Below are positions 46,584-56,067 of a DNA stretch of 64,000 bases, in pieces. The notes below the pieces were generated by a model. It was given only the letters and a program-made list of their open reading frames with translations, was not told the DNA's origin and searched no databases. The first letter of the stretch is position 1, and each line of letters begins with the position of its first letter. The DNA is from Peptostreptococcus equinus (lineage in GTDB: Bacteria > Bacillota > Clostridia > Peptostreptococcales > Peptostreptococcaceae), in assembly GCF_027125355.1 (NCBI RefSeq), contig NZ_CP114052.1, positions 620,001 through 684,000 on the forward strand. The letters are read 5' to 3'. A program made the translations under genes and the position numbers.

Positions 46584-47684
46584 ATGAAGAAAATATTTAA
46601 ATATATATTAATGTTTTTAGCATTGGTAATTATATATAAAGGAAGTGGAATGATATTAAATAAAATGTATCTAAAAAATTATAATCGTGTTCAATATACA
46701 GGAGATACTAGATATGACACATTATATAGCACCATTTTAAAAAAATATAAGAAAAGTGATGAAGCTTTGCTGATTAATGTTTCATATATAGATGATGCTG
46801 TAAGTTTTTCTAACTATGCCTATCAAAAAAATATACCAATAATCTATTCAGATAAAACGGAATTAGACGAAAAAACAGAAAAAATTATCAAGAAACTAGG
46901 TGTGAAAAAGATTACTATTATTGGCAGTGACTCAAGTATATCAAACTCAGTGGAAAGAAACTTAAATATTAATGATATAAAAACGGAAAGAATAATTTAT
47001 AAATCAGGGGTAGAAATGTCTAAAAAGGCATTTGAACTCACAAATAAATATAAAAGGATAAATGGAATAGCAATTGTAAGTAGATCTAATTTTGATTTAC
47101 CAAATGCTATATCATTTGCTCCATATGCATTGAATAAAAATATAGCTATAGTTACGACTGATCAAACATTAGAAGATATTATTAATATAAAGAAAATAAT
47201 AGAAGAAAATAAAATAGAAAATATTTATTATATATCAAATAACAAAGGTATTAATGAAAATTTAATCTCTAGTTTAGGTAAGGGTGTTATTATTAATGGA
47301 AAAGATAGATTTGAAGTAAATAAAAATATAATTAATAAATTTTATGCAAATAAATCTGAACAGATATATGTATCGCAAGCTGGTAAGATTATGCATAGGA
47401 GATATTTGGACTATGGACAACTAACAAATGCCATGAGTGCATTGCCATTGGCAGCAGAATCTAATTCTCCGATTTTATTTTTAGAAAAAGAAATTCCCAA
47501 TAAAGATGAAATTAATATAATTAGTAGGGGTAAGTATAAGACTATAAATGAAATGGGTTTTAAAATAAAAAGAAGAAAAATATTTGACATTGAGCGTTTT
47601 GCAAAGCCAACTACTATATTATTGGTCATAATTTCAATGTTTGTAATATATAGAACACTTTCTAAAAAAGACCATAACTTGTAA
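46584..47684 (+). CDS. Divergent CWB2-like protein with membrane segments at both ends
   Basis: The 366-residue protein has an N-terminal membrane segment (about 5-25) that lacks an obvious signal-peptidase site and a C-terminal one (about 338-356, TTILLVIISMFVIY). Between them are three degenerate CWB2-like repeats (from YTGDTRYDTLYS near 38, a second near 125, INGKDRFEVNKN near 240). The conserved (G)xxRxxT start and the hydrophobic VxIxG strand are kept. Both termini would be cytosolic, with the CWB2 part at the outer membrane face. It stands directly before the polymer operon. Function unknown; a membrane-side binder of the CWB2 ligand is my inference. Confidence 0.75.
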   Translation: MKKIFKYILMFLALVIIYKGSGMILNKMYLKNYNRVQYTGDTRYDTLYSTILKKYKKSDEALLINVSYIDDAVSFSNYAYQKNIPIIYSDKTELDEKTEKIIKKLGVKKITIIGSDSSISNSVERNLNINDIKTERIIYKSGVEMSKKAFELTNKYKRINGIAIVSRSNFDLPNAISFAPYALNKNIAIVTTDQTLEDIINIKKIIEENKIENIYYISNNKGINENLISSLGKGVIINGKDRFEVNKNIINKFYANKSEQIYVSQAGKIMHRRYLDYGQLTNAMSALPLAAESNSPILFLEKEIPNKDEINIISRGKYKTINEMGFKIKRRKIFDIERFAKPTTILLVIISMFVIYRTLSKKDHNL

Positions 47685-47707
47685 ATATATGTATTATTTA
47701 GTATAAT
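47679..47707 (+). promoter_or_regulatory. Candidate promoter of the polymer-assembly operon
   Basis: TTGTAA (47679-47684, overlapping the previous stop codon), 17 bases, TATAAT (47702-47707). It is the only good promoter I see before the seven-gene cluster. Confidence 0.6.
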
Positions 47708-47749
47708 ATTGTAGTTAAATATAAAGAAATATAATATGAGGAGGAATAT

Positions 47750-48412
47750 ATGTCCTTGAATAAATATAAGGGGAATGACAATATTTTGAGATCTTATATC
47801 GATAAAATAAATTATTCCCAAATAAATAAAGGCAAAATTTTTGATGCATATCAAAGGGTATTTGATATAGTACTATCACTAATTGCCTTAATACCATCAC
47901 TGCCAATACTAGCAATTTTTGCTTTACTGATTAAAATTGAGGATGGAGGTCCTGTTTTTTATAAACAGGAAAGATTAGGAAAAAATGGGCGTGAGTTTTT
48001 CGTATATAAACTTAGATCTATGAAAACTGATGCAGAAAAGTTTGGTGCACAATGGGCTGAAAAAGATGATCCTAGAGTTACGAAAATAGGAAAATTCATA
48101 AGAAATACTAGAATAGATGAAATACCACAATTGTGGAATATTTTTATAGGCGATATGGGGATTATTGGACCTAGACCAGAAAGACCAATTTTTGTAAAAG
48201 AATTTGAAGAGAAGTATGATGGATTTGTAAATAGATTGGCCATAAAGCCAGGCCTTACTGGTTGGGCTCAAGTAAATGGCGGATATGAAATGGATCCAAA
48301 AGAAAAATTAGAGCATGATATTTATTATATAAGAAATAGAAGTATATGGATGGATATAAAAATTGTATTTATGACTGTAGGAGTCATATTTACAGGAGAG
48401 GGCGCAAGATAG
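47750..48412 (+). CDS. Initiating sugar-phosphate transferase (polyprenol phosphate)
   Basis: Starts lipid-linked polymer synthesis by moving a sugar-1-phosphate to undecaprenyl phosphate. The 220-residue monotopic enzyme has a single re-entrant hydrophobic helix (about 35-65) and the bacterial sugar transferase core: PVFYKQERLGKNGREFFVYKLRSM, DEIPQLWNIFIGDMGIIGPRPE and KPGLTGWAQVNGGY. It is the short PglC/WcaJ-core form without the large N-terminal membrane domain. First gene of a cluster with gaps of 1-26 bases, ending with the flippase gene. Confidence 0.92.
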   Translation: MSLNKYKGNDNILRSYIDKINYSQINKGKIFDAYQRVFDIVLSLIALIPSLPILAIFALLIKIEDGGPVFYKQERLGKNGREFFVYKLRSMKTDAEKFGAQWAEKDDPRVTKIGKFIRNTRIDEIPQLWNIFIGDMGIIGPRPERPIFVKEFEEKYDGFVNRLAIKPGLTGWAQVNGGYEMDPKEKLEHDIYYIRNRSIWMDIKIVFMTVGVIFTGEGAR

Positions 48413-48413
48413 T

Positions 48414-49196
48414 ATGGTAGCTTTTAATGAAAAAAACTATATAGATGGATTGGTATCTGTAATTATACCTGTATATAATTCAGAAAAGTTTTTAGAAGAA
48501 ACCGTTGATTCCGTACTAAAGCAAACATATAATGAAATAGAAATTATTTGCATAGATGATAAATCAACTGATAATTCAGGAAAATTGATAGATAGCTTAT
48601 CTAGTAAATATAAAAATATAATACCTATACATCTAGAGGAAAATTCCGGAGTTGCTACTGCTAGAAATGTGGGAATAGAGAACGCAAATGGAAGATATAT
48701 AGCATTTTTAGACAGTGACGATAAATGGAAAGAAGAAAAAATAGAAAAACAAATAAATTTTATGAAAGAAAATGATTATGCATTTACTTTCACTACATAT
48801 AGCTTTATAAATGAAAATAGTAAAATATTAAATAAAAAAGTTAAAGCAAAAAAGGAAGTTAGTTATAAACAAATGTTAGTACATAACAGAATATCATGTT
48901 TAACTGTAGTCATAGATAGATATAAGGTGGATAAAATCAATATGCCTAAAATAAGGCATGAAGATTATGCCACTTGGTTAAATATTATGAGAGATGGCAC
49001 AAATGCTTATGGTTTAGATGAAGATTTAGCTCTTTACAGAAGTAGTGGCGATTCTCTATCTGGAAATAAATTGAAGGCTGCTAAATGGACTTGGAATATA
49101 TTAAGAAATGTGGAGCATTTAAATATTGTAAGAGCCAGTGCTTATTTTACTGTTTACGCTTCTGTAAATGTAATCAAGCATTTCATAAAAAGATAG
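48414..49196 (+). CDS. Family 2 glycosyltransferase
   Basis: The 260-residue GT-A enzyme has VSVIIPVYNSEKFLEETVDSVL, the IDDKSTDNS nucleotide-sugar motif, GVATARNVGI and the metal-binding DSDDKW. It lies 1 base after the initiating transferase stop. It is clearly paralogous to the GT2 gene at 52352, with the same length, motif spacing and C-terminal WxWxxxRN(V/I)E pattern. It probably adds the second or a later sugar; donor and acceptor are unknown. Confidence 0.88.
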   Translation: MVAFNEKNYIDGLVSVIIPVYNSEKFLEETVDSVLKQTYNEIEIICIDDKSTDNSGKLIDSLSSKYKNIIPIHLEENSGVATARNVGIENANGRYIAFLDSDDKWKEEKIEKQINFMKENDYAFTFTTYSFINENSKILNKKVKAKKEVSYKQMLVHNRISCLTVVIDRYKVDKINMPKIRHEDYATWLNIMRDGTNAYGLDEDLALYRSSGDSLSGNKLKAAKWTWNILRNVEHLNIVRASAYFTVYASVNVIKHFIKR

Positions 49197-49208
49197 GTAA
49201 GGTGTAAT

Positions 49209-50021
49209 ATGAAATTTAGCTTATTACTTGGAACTTATGGATCAAGATTAGACGATCTTGATTTTTTGTTTGCAAGTTTAGATAGACAAACATATAAGAA
49301 ATTTGAATTAATAGTAGGTTCACAGACTAATTTTGATAAAATAGAGAATTTATTAAAGAAACATAGTTTTTCATACAAACACGTACATGCTGGCGGAATA
49401 GGGTGCTCAAATAGCAGAAATGCAACCATGGATTTAGCTAGTGGTGATGTATATACCTTTACTGATGATGATTGTTGGTATAAAGATGATACTCTTGAAA
49501 TTGTAAAGTCATATTTTGATAAATATGATCCAGATATAGCAAGTTTTCAGCATTACGATCCAAAATTAAAAAAATCAACGATTAATTATCCAGATAATCC
49601 TATTTTGGGTATTGGCAAGAGAAAATTATTAAAACAAGCTACATTAGATATGTGGTTTAATTCTAAGTCAATTGATCCACATAAAAATAAATTTGATGAG
49701 AGGTTTGGAATAGGAACTCAATATAATTCTGGAGAAGAAAATATTTTTATTATGGATGCCTATAATTTAGGATGTAAAAGAATTTACTATTTTCCCGTTA
49801 TTACAGCATATCATCCATACAAGGCGGTCAATTATATAGATGAGAAATCATTTTTAGGTAAAGGGCCTCTATTCAAACGATTATTTGGTCCGTTTGCGGG
49901 TTTTTTTATCTTTATTCTTTTTTCTTTCAAAAAAAGAAAAGAACTTAAAGAAAATAATAATGGGAAATTTTTAAGTATATTTATAAAGGCATTAAAAGAG
50001 CACATAAAATTTAAGTTATAG
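49209..50021 (+). CDS. Family 2 glycosyltransferase, divergent
   Basis: The 270-residue GT-A protein starts MKFSLLLGTYGSRLDDLDFLFASL. It has the acidic motif FTDDDCWYKDD and the acceptor-site-like SGEENIF region, and ends with a hydrophobic segment and a basic tail (about 225-270) that may sit on the membrane. It differs from the two other GT2 genes of the operon, so a different linkage is likely. It follows by 12 bases with AAGGTG before the ATG. Confidence 0.82.
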   Translation: MKFSLLLGTYGSRLDDLDFLFASLDRQTYKKFELIVGSQTNFDKIENLLKKHSFSYKHVHAGGIGCSNSRNATMDLASGDVYTFTDDDCWYKDDTLEIVKSYFDKYDPDIASFQHYDPKLKKSTINYPDNPILGIGKRKLLKQATLDMWFNSKSIDPHKNKFDERFGIGTQYNSGEENIFIMDAYNLGCKRIYYFPVITAYHPYKAVNYIDEKSFLGKGPLFKRLFGPFAGFFIFILFSFKKRKELKENNNGKFLSIFIKALKEHIKFKL

Positions 50022-50034
50022 ATATGGAGTAGCT

Positions 50035-51222
50035 ATGAATAAGTTAGAAAAATTTAATAGACTATCAAAGCAAGCTGTTGATATGCTTATTTATAATAGA
50101 AAATCTCATAAGTATAAAAACCTTGATAAATATAAGGATATGTGGCTTATATCAGAACGAGGCGTAGAAGCAAAAGACAATGGTTATGCTTTTTTTAAAT
50201 ACTTAAGAGAAAATCATCCGGAAATCAATGCTCATTATGTGATTGATTCTTCGTGTGTTGAGGATTACAAAAGAGTTAAGGTTTTGGGAAATATAATAGA
50301 ATATGGGAGTCTAGAACATAAAATTGCATTTTTATTGTGTAAATATGCAATATCGAGTCATTCTGGTTACCTTGAACCTTGGAGTTATAAACTTTATAAA
50401 TTGTTGATAGATAGAAAAAATGAGAAATTTTTTGTGTTTTTACAACATGGTATAATTTTAAGTGATCTTAGTGAGTATGTTAATGGAAAAATGTACATAG
50501 ATCTTTTTATTACTACTACAAAAAGAGAATATAAATCTTTGATACAAGAGAATTATGGATTTAAAGATGGTGTAGTAGCAAGGACAGGGCTGGCAAGATA
50601 TGATAATTTAAGCGATTTCAATTTGAAAAGACAAATACTATTAATGCCAACATGGAGAAAGAACATTATCAATCCTTCTTACACAAAAGTAGGTAACGAT
50701 GATCAAAGTTTATTTGTTGAGTCGGCATATTTTAAGACACTCAATTCATTAATAAATAATAAAAGATTTATAGAATTATTAGAAGAAAATGATATTGAAC
50801 TAATATTCTATCCGCATTTTGAAATGCAACCATATAAGGGGAATTTTAAGATAAATTCGAATAATATAATTATGGCTGACAAGGATGAGTATAGTGTACA
50901 AGAATTACTCAAATCTTCAATGATGATGATTACAGATTATTCTTCTGTAGCATTTGATTTTGCGTATATGAAAAAACCATTAATATATTATCAAAAGATA
51001 AAAGATGATAAATATATAGAGGGTTATTTTGACTATAGTAAAGATGGATTTGGTCCTCAGATTTTTGATGAGAATACTGTAGTTAGCCAAGTAGAAAAGA
51101 ATATAAAAAATGAATTCAAGATGGAAGATAAATATTTAGAGAGGGTTGATAAGTGTTTTGATATTAGGGACACAAATAACTGTCAAAGAATTTATGAAAA
51201 AATACTTGAGTTAAAAAAATAA
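50035..51222 (+). CDS. CDP-glycerol glycerophosphotransferase family protein
   Basis: TagF/TagB-type enzyme that transfers polyol phosphate from a CDP-activated donor to a lipid-linked polymer. The 395 residues keep the family histidines in FLQHGIILSDL and FYPHFEMQ, the PTWRKN segment, and the donor site TDYSSVAFDFAYMKKPLIYY. Its presence means the polymer contains glycerol-phosphate (or a similar polyol phosphate) units and is anionic. It lies between a GT2 and the polymerase gene with 13-base gaps. Confidence 0.88.
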   Translation: MNKLEKFNRLSKQAVDMLIYNRKSHKYKNLDKYKDMWLISERGVEAKDNGYAFFKYLRENHPEINAHYVIDSSCVEDYKRVKVLGNIIEYGSLEHKIAFLLCKYAISSHSGYLEPWSYKLYKLLIDRKNEKFFVFLQHGIILSDLSEYVNGKMYIDLFITTTKREYKSLIQENYGFKDGVVARTGLARYDNLSDFNLKRQILLMPTWRKNIINPSYTKVGNDDQSLFVESAYFKTLNSLINNKRFIELLEENDIELIFYPHFEMQPYKGNFKINSNNIIMADKDEYSVQELLKSSMMMITDYSSVAFDFAYMKKPLIYYQKIKDDKYIEGYFDYSKDGFGPQIFDENTVVSQVEKNIKNEFKMEDKYLERVDKCFDIRDTNNCQRIYEKILELKK

Positions 51223-51235
51223 AGGCAGGTTATAT

Positions 51236-52336
51236 ATGAATAAGACTAAAATTAAGAATATATTTGCAATTTTAATATTAATTCTAGCTATACTTAAGTT
51301 TTATAGTGTTTTTTTTGCCTTTGAATCATTTTCTAAAATTATTATGTTGATATCTCTAGGGCTTGCAAGTTTATTGATATTGGATAGTAGAAAATCGTAT
51401 AATATTTTACATATGAGTATTATACTTATTTCTTTAGCACAATTTTTAATTGCAAAAAATATAACTATGTTTTATACAATTTATTTATGTATGGCATTTA
51501 TTGATATAGACTTTAAAATGATTGCTAAAGTATTTATTGTTGCAAATTGCATACTATTTGCCATATATCTTTTATTGAATTTAGTTGGAATTTATCCAAC
51601 ACAATATCTAGAAGGTCGCAATGATTTTGGCTTTGGAAACCCAAATTCAGCATTTATTTGTATGTTTTTAATTTGGTCATCATTTTTCTATATAATAAAT
51701 GAAAAAGGTAAAAAGTTAGACTATATTTTATTATTTTTGCTTATATTCGTAACTTATGTTCAAACTGAAACTAGAACGGGATTACTTGCAGCTATTGCTA
51801 CAATAATATTCTATTTTATATTGAAAAAAGTTGATATAAGTAATAAAAAAATAGCCACATTAATTTCTATTATTCCGATTATAGGTGCATTAACAAGTAT
51901 AATACTAGCTGTATTTGTTTATGATAATTACTTTATAAATAGTATTTTATCTAGTAGACCACTTTATTGGAATGCATATATTATGCATCCAACTTTTGGT
52001 TTAAATCTATTTGGTTATGCAGCCAATATAAGGGAATATTTATTTACTACAAGAACGCCTATGGATAGTGGCTATATGTGGGGCTTATATAGTCAGGGAA
52101 TTATGGCATTCTCAGCTTTAGTGATAGGGATAGCAATTTCAATGTACTCACTATGCAAAAAAAATAAAAAATCAGAGTTACTTCTACTTGTAAGTATATT
52201 GGTATACTGTTTTGCAGAAAGCATATTATTAGATATATCTACAAATATAGGATTAATACTTATGGTTCAAAATCTTGATATATTAAATTATAGTAATTTA
52301 AGCATTTCAAGATTAAAAGCAAAAAATAGAAATTAA
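51236..52336 (+). CDS. Wzy/O-antigen ligase-like polymerase
   Basis: The 366-residue polytopic protein has about ten membrane helices and a larger extracytoplasmic loop with GRNDFGFGNPNSAF. This is followed by QTETRTGLLAA, the arginine-containing pattern of Wzy/O-antigen polymerases. It would join repeat units on the outer face. Sequence conservation in this family is poor, so the assignment depends on topology, the short motif and the operon around it. AGGCAGG lies before the ATG. Confidence 0.78.
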   Translation: MNKTKIKNIFAILILILAILKFYSVFFAFESFSKIIMLISLGLASLLILDSRKSYNILHMSIILISLAQFLIAKNITMFYTIYLCMAFIDIDFKMIAKVFIVANCILFAIYLLLNLVGIYPTQYLEGRNDFGFGNPNSAFICMFLIWSSFFYIINEKGKKLDYILLFLLIFVTYVQTETRTGLLAAIATIIFYFILKKVDISNKKIATLISIIPIIGALTSIILAVFVYDNYFINSILSSRPLYWNAYIMHPTFGLNLFGYAANIREYLFTTRTPMDSGYMWGLYSQGIMAFSALVIGIAISMYSLCKKNKKSELLLLVSILVYCFAESILLDISTNIGLILMVQNLDILNYSNLSISRLKAKNRN

Positions 52337-52351
52337 CTTCAGGAGGATTTT

Positions 52352-53116
52352 ATGATAGATGGGTTAATATCGATAATAACACCAATATATAATGCTGATA
52401 AACATATAGAAGAGACAGTTGCTTCAGTATTAAAACAAACATATACAAATTTTGAGTTATTGTTGATAGATGATTGCTCTACTGATAAGTCTTCTGAAAT
52501 AATTGGTAGATTAATAGAAAAAGATAATAGGATTAAATATATTAAATTGAAACAAAATTCAGGGGCTGCTGTTGCCAGAAATATTGGATTATCAAAAGCA
52601 AAGGGTAGATATGTAGCCTTTTTAGATAGTGATGATCTATGGAAAGAAAATAAACTCAAAAAACAGATAGAACTTTTAGATGAAAATAATGTAGCTTTTT
52701 GTTTTACTTCATATAGATATTTTTATGATGCAGATAATATAACTTCAAAAGTGGCAAGAGCACCAGAAAAAATAGATTATGAAGGTTTACTTAAAAATAC
52801 TTTGATAGGATGTTCAAGTGTGATGATAGATAGAGAAATTATTGGAGATTTCAAGATGCCTGAAGTGAGAAAAGGTCAAGACACAGCTACTTGGTTAAAA
52901 TTACTTAGACAAGTTCCCTACGCATATGGAATATACGATGATTTAGTATACTATAGAGTTGCAAATGGTTCCCTTTCAAGCAATAAATCTCAGGCATTAA
53001 GGAGAACGTGGTACACATATAGAAATATAGAAAAACTTCCACTTTTAAAAGCAATATATGTATTTATTTTTTATGCATTCAATGCTTTTAAAAGAAGGGT
53101 TAAAAATGAAAAATAG
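52352..53116 (+). CDS. Family 2 glycosyltransferase (paralogue of the 48414 gene)
   Basis: The 254-residue GT-A enzyme has ISIITPIYNADKHIEETVASVL, IDDCSTDKS, GAAVARNIGL and DSDDLW. By eye it is about half identical to the GT2 gene at 48414 over most of the length, pointing to an in-operon duplication with later separation by three genes. AGGAGG lies before the ATG. The C-terminus has a short amphipathic/hydrophobic stretch followed by Lys/Arg. Confidence 0.88.
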   Translation: MIDGLISIITPIYNADKHIEETVASVLKQTYTNFELLLIDDCSTDKSSEIIGRLIEKDNRIKYIKLKQNSGAAVARNIGLSKAKGRYVAFLDSDDLWKENKLKKQIELLDENNVAFCFTSYRYFYDADNITSKVARAPEKIDYEGLLKNTLIGCSSVMIDREIIGDFKMPEVRKGQDTATWLKLLRQVPYAYGIYDDLVYYRVANGSLSSNKSQALRRTWYTYRNIEKLPLLKAIYVFIFYAFNAFKRRVKNEK

Positions 53117-53142
53117 AAAAGTAGGATAGTTAGGAGTTAAAA

Positions 53143-54702
53143 ATGTCAAAAGCAGCTAAAGCTACCATCTTGTTGATGATAGTTACAATTTTTTCTAAAT
53201 TTATTGGTTTAGCTAGAGATAGTGTACTTGCATCAGCATATGGAACTGGAAAATATGCTGCTGTTTATTCCACAGCAAATAATATACCAATTGTGCTTTT
53301 TGCTGTGATTGGTTCAGCACTAGCAACTAGTCTAATACCACTTTATAATAAACTTAGAGTAGAAGATTCAGAGCAAAGAGCTCTAGGATTTTTAAATACA
53401 GTAATAAATATAGTAATATTAGTGTGTATAGTATTATCTATAGTAGGAATAATATTTGCGGGACCAATAGTAAAAATATTTGCACCAGGTTACAAAGGTG
53501 ATATATTTCAATTATGTGTACAATATACTAGGATTTTGCTACCGAGTATAATTTTTGTTGCATTAGCTAATATTTATACTGCATACTTACAGATAAAGAA
53601 GAGATATGTAGTACCAGGATTTATTGGTATGCCTTATAGTATAATAGTTATAATATCAATTTTGATAAGTGCTCATACAGACCCGATTATTTTAGTGATT
53701 GGTACATTTATAGCAATAATGTCAAAAGCAATATTTCAAATGCCTTTTGTATATAAAGAAGGATATAAATATTCATATAAATTGGATTTAAAGGATCCAG
53801 TAATGAAAGATATGATGGTGTTGATTATACCAGTAGTGATTGGTGTAGGTGCAAATCAAATTAACTCTATTGTAGATAAATCGTTGGCATCTTTGCTTGG
53901 AACAAATGTAGTTGCTTCGTTTAATTATGCTGTTAGACTATATGAATTTGTGCAAGCATTACTTATTACTTCAATTTTATCGGTAATATATCCTAAACTT
54001 GCAAGTTTAGCTGTATCTAAGCAAATAAATATATTTGTTGATAGTTTGAAGAAAACAATGAATATTATAATAGTTGTATTAGTACCTGTTATTATTGGAT
54101 GTGGGGTGCTTGCCGGACCAATTGTAGAAATATTATTCCAAAGAAATGCATTTACGTCAAAAGATACTATAATGACAGCAAATATATTAATTATATATGT
54201 AACAGGCATACTAGCATTTTCTTTAAGAGATGTAATATCTAGAGGATTTTATTCAATGGAAGATAGTAAAACTCCTATGATAAATAGTATTATAGCTATA
54301 GTATTTAATATAGGATTGAATTTACTATTTATTAAACCACTTGGCTATAGAGGTTTAGCTCTTGCAACTGCAATATCATCATATATAGGTTTATTTTTAT
54401 TTTTTATAAGTTTGAAAAAGAAAGTAAATAAATTTTCTGTACGAGATAATATAGAAGTTTTTGTAAAATCACTAATAGCATCTGTATTAATGTCTGTAGT
54501 GGTATTGTTAGTATTTAATTTCTTAAAACCTATATTGTTTGCAAATTTAATAATGAAAGTTATAACTTTGGGTATATCAATTTTATTTGGTATGGCAATG
54601 TATGGTGTAGTGATGTATTTTATGAAAGTAGATGAATATAATATGTTATTGAATTTGTTTAAAACTGGTTTTGATTCAAAAATAAAATTAATAAAAAAAT
54701 AA
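53143..54702 (+). CDS. murJ: MurJ/MviN-type lipid flippase
   Basis: MOP-superfamily flippase of 519 residues with fourteen predicted membrane helices. MurJ marks are GLARDSVLASAYGTGKYAAVY at the N-terminus, NQINSIVDKSLAS, the FQRNAF loop, and the RDVISRGFYSMEDSKTPM segment. MurJ flips lipid II. As the last gene of a secondary polymer operon it may instead export the polymer precursor, as proposed for the MviN homologue of the C. difficile anionic-polymer locus. The TTAGGAGTTAAAA site before the ATG is identical to that of the 46584 gene. Confidence 0.9.
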   Translation: MSKAAKATILLMIVTIFSKFIGLARDSVLASAYGTGKYAAVYSTANNIPIVLFAVIGSALATSLIPLYNKLRVEDSEQRALGFLNTVINIVILVCIVLSIVGIIFAGPIVKIFAPGYKGDIFQLCVQYTRILLPSIIFVALANIYTAYLQIKKRYVVPGFIGMPYSIIVIISILISAHTDPIILVIGTFIAIMSKAIFQMPFVYKEGYKYSYKLDLKDPVMKDMMVLIIPVVIGVGANQINSIVDKSLASLLGTNVVASFNYAVRLYEFVQALLITSILSVIYPKLASLAVSKQINIFVDSLKKTMNIIIVVLVPVIIGCGVLAGPIVEILFQRNAFTSKDTIMTANILIIYVTGILAFSLRDVISRGFYSMEDSKTPMINSIIAIVFNIGLNLLFIKPLGYRGLALATAISSYIGLFLFFISLKKKVNKFSVRDNIEVFVKSLIASVLMSVVVLLVFNFLKPILFANLIMKVITLGISILFGMAMYGVVMYFMKVDEYNMLLNLFKTGFDSKIKLIKK

Positions 54703-54774
54703 TTTATATAAATTAATTATGCAATTAGAACTGCAATTCATATATTTAAAATTTTTATGTAGAGCATTATAAAA

Positions 54775-54827
54775 GTAACAGATTGTAATATATAATTCTT
54801 GCATGAGATAGTGTTCTATGATAAAAT
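54775..54827 (+). promoter_or_regulatory. Candidate promoter of the NlpC/P60 gene with upstream GTAAC/TTGTAA
   Basis: TTGCAT (54799-54804), 17 bases, TAAAAT (54822-54827). GTAAC (54775-54779) and TTGTAA (54783-54788) lie just upstream, echoing the elements before the 9669 and 44603 genes. Confidence 0.45.
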
Positions 54828-54866
54828 TATATTATTATATGGGTTAATATAAGTAAGGAGGCAGTA

Positions 54867-55958
54867 ATGCGATATTTAGAAAAGACAAGTAAAAAAGTTA
54901 TTGCAACAGCATTAATTGCATGCATGTTTTCTGCAATAGGTGGAGGATTACTTTCAGATGCAGATACTGCTAGTCAAATGGAAGTAGTTGGTGATTCAGT
55001 AAAAAGTTCAACTAACTACAGAAGAGAAAGTAAAAATATTTCTATGAAATCATCTGTATCTCTGTATGCTACAGGTTTTTATAAGATGGGAAATAGATGG
55101 ATATACTTGGAAAATGGTATGCAAAAAAATGGTTGGATAACTTATAAGGGAGTAAATTATTATATAAGAGATGATTATAGTTTGCCACAAAGCACTTTTG
55201 AAAAAATAGATGGATATTATTACTATTTTGATAGAAATGGTATTATGGTAAAAAATCAAAAGGTTAAACTTGGCGGCGAGATTTATCAATTCGATTCAAA
55301 TGGCCGTTCTATAAAGCCAGATAGAAAGACTGATTTTAGAGTAACATCAGAACAAGAAAGGCTTTATAATTTAGGTGAAGATATATTGGATGCAGCTAAA
55401 GATAAGTATGATAGAGGCATTACATATAATACGGTAATCTCTAATGGCTATGCAAAGAAATCTACTGATGCAAATGTAAATATTAATAATTTAGGAAATG
55501 CTAATGCTGATAAAAATCAAAAAAATGATGTGAAAAGAGATAAGAAGACCGAATCAAATAAAAATGAAACTAATAAAACTGAAACAAATAAAAACTCAAA
55601 TAATATAGATTCAAAGTCTGCATCGAAAGTAATTTCATCAGCTCAGTCTAAAATAGGTAGTCCGTATGTATGGGGAGCTACAGGTCCTAGTTCTTTTGAT
55701 TGTTCTGGCCTTATGCAATATGCATTTTCGTCTGCGGGAGTTAGTTTGCCTAGAGTGTCAGCTGATCAAGCAAAAGTAGGATCATATGTATCTAGATCAG
55801 ATCTTAAACCTGGAGATATGGTATTCTGGGGTGAACCAGTACATCATGTTGGTTTATATGTTGGTAATGGAGAATATATACACGCACCATATCCAGGAAC
55901 ATCTGTAGAAAAAGCAAAATTAGGTGAATATACAACTGCTAGAAGAGTATTAAAATAA
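54867..55958 (+). CDS. Secreted NlpC/P60 endopeptidase with choline-binding-like repeats
   Basis: Exported peptidoglycan stem-peptide hydrolase of 363 residues. It has a signal-type N-terminus (about 8-32), YG/choline-binding-like repeats (about 70-150, WIYLENGMQKNGWITYKGVNYY, YYYYFDRNGIMVKN) and an Asn/Lys/Thr-rich linker (about 200-250). The NlpC/P60 domain (about 252-363) has Cys279 (FDCSG), His327 and His339 as the catalytic triad. It uses a wall-binding module different from its CWB2 neighbours but like the 3D-domain protein at 9669. AAGGAGG lies before the ATG. Confidence 0.9.
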   Translation: MRYLEKTSKKVIATALIACMFSAIGGGLLSDADTASQMEVVGDSVKSSTNYRRESKNISMKSSVSLYATGFYKMGNRWIYLENGMQKNGWITYKGVNYYIRDDYSLPQSTFEKIDGYYYYFDRNGIMVKNQKVKLGGEIYQFDSNGRSIKPDRKTDFRVTSEQERLYNLGEDILDAAKDKYDRGITYNTVISNGYAKKSTDANVNINNLGNANADKNQKNDVKRDKKTESNKNETNKTETNKNSNNIDSKSASKVISSAQSKIGSPYVWGATGPSSFDCSGLMQYAFSSAGVSLPRVSADQAKVGSYVSRSDLKPGDMVFWGEPVHHVGLYVGNGEYIHAPYPGTSVEKAKLGEYTTARRVLK

Positions 55959-55965
55959 TAATATT

Positions 55966-55997
55966 AAATAAAACGAGGTTAACTCGTTTTATTTTTT
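55966..55997 (+). terminator. Terminator of the NlpC/P60 gene
   Basis: AAATAAAACGAG pairs with CTCGTTTTATTT around GTTAA, followed by more T. Confidence 0.88.
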
Positions 55998-56067
55998 TAT
56001 AAACAAAAATCGTATTTATTTAATTTTAAAATAAATCGAATGCTTTGATTATTTATGAGGTGAAAGA

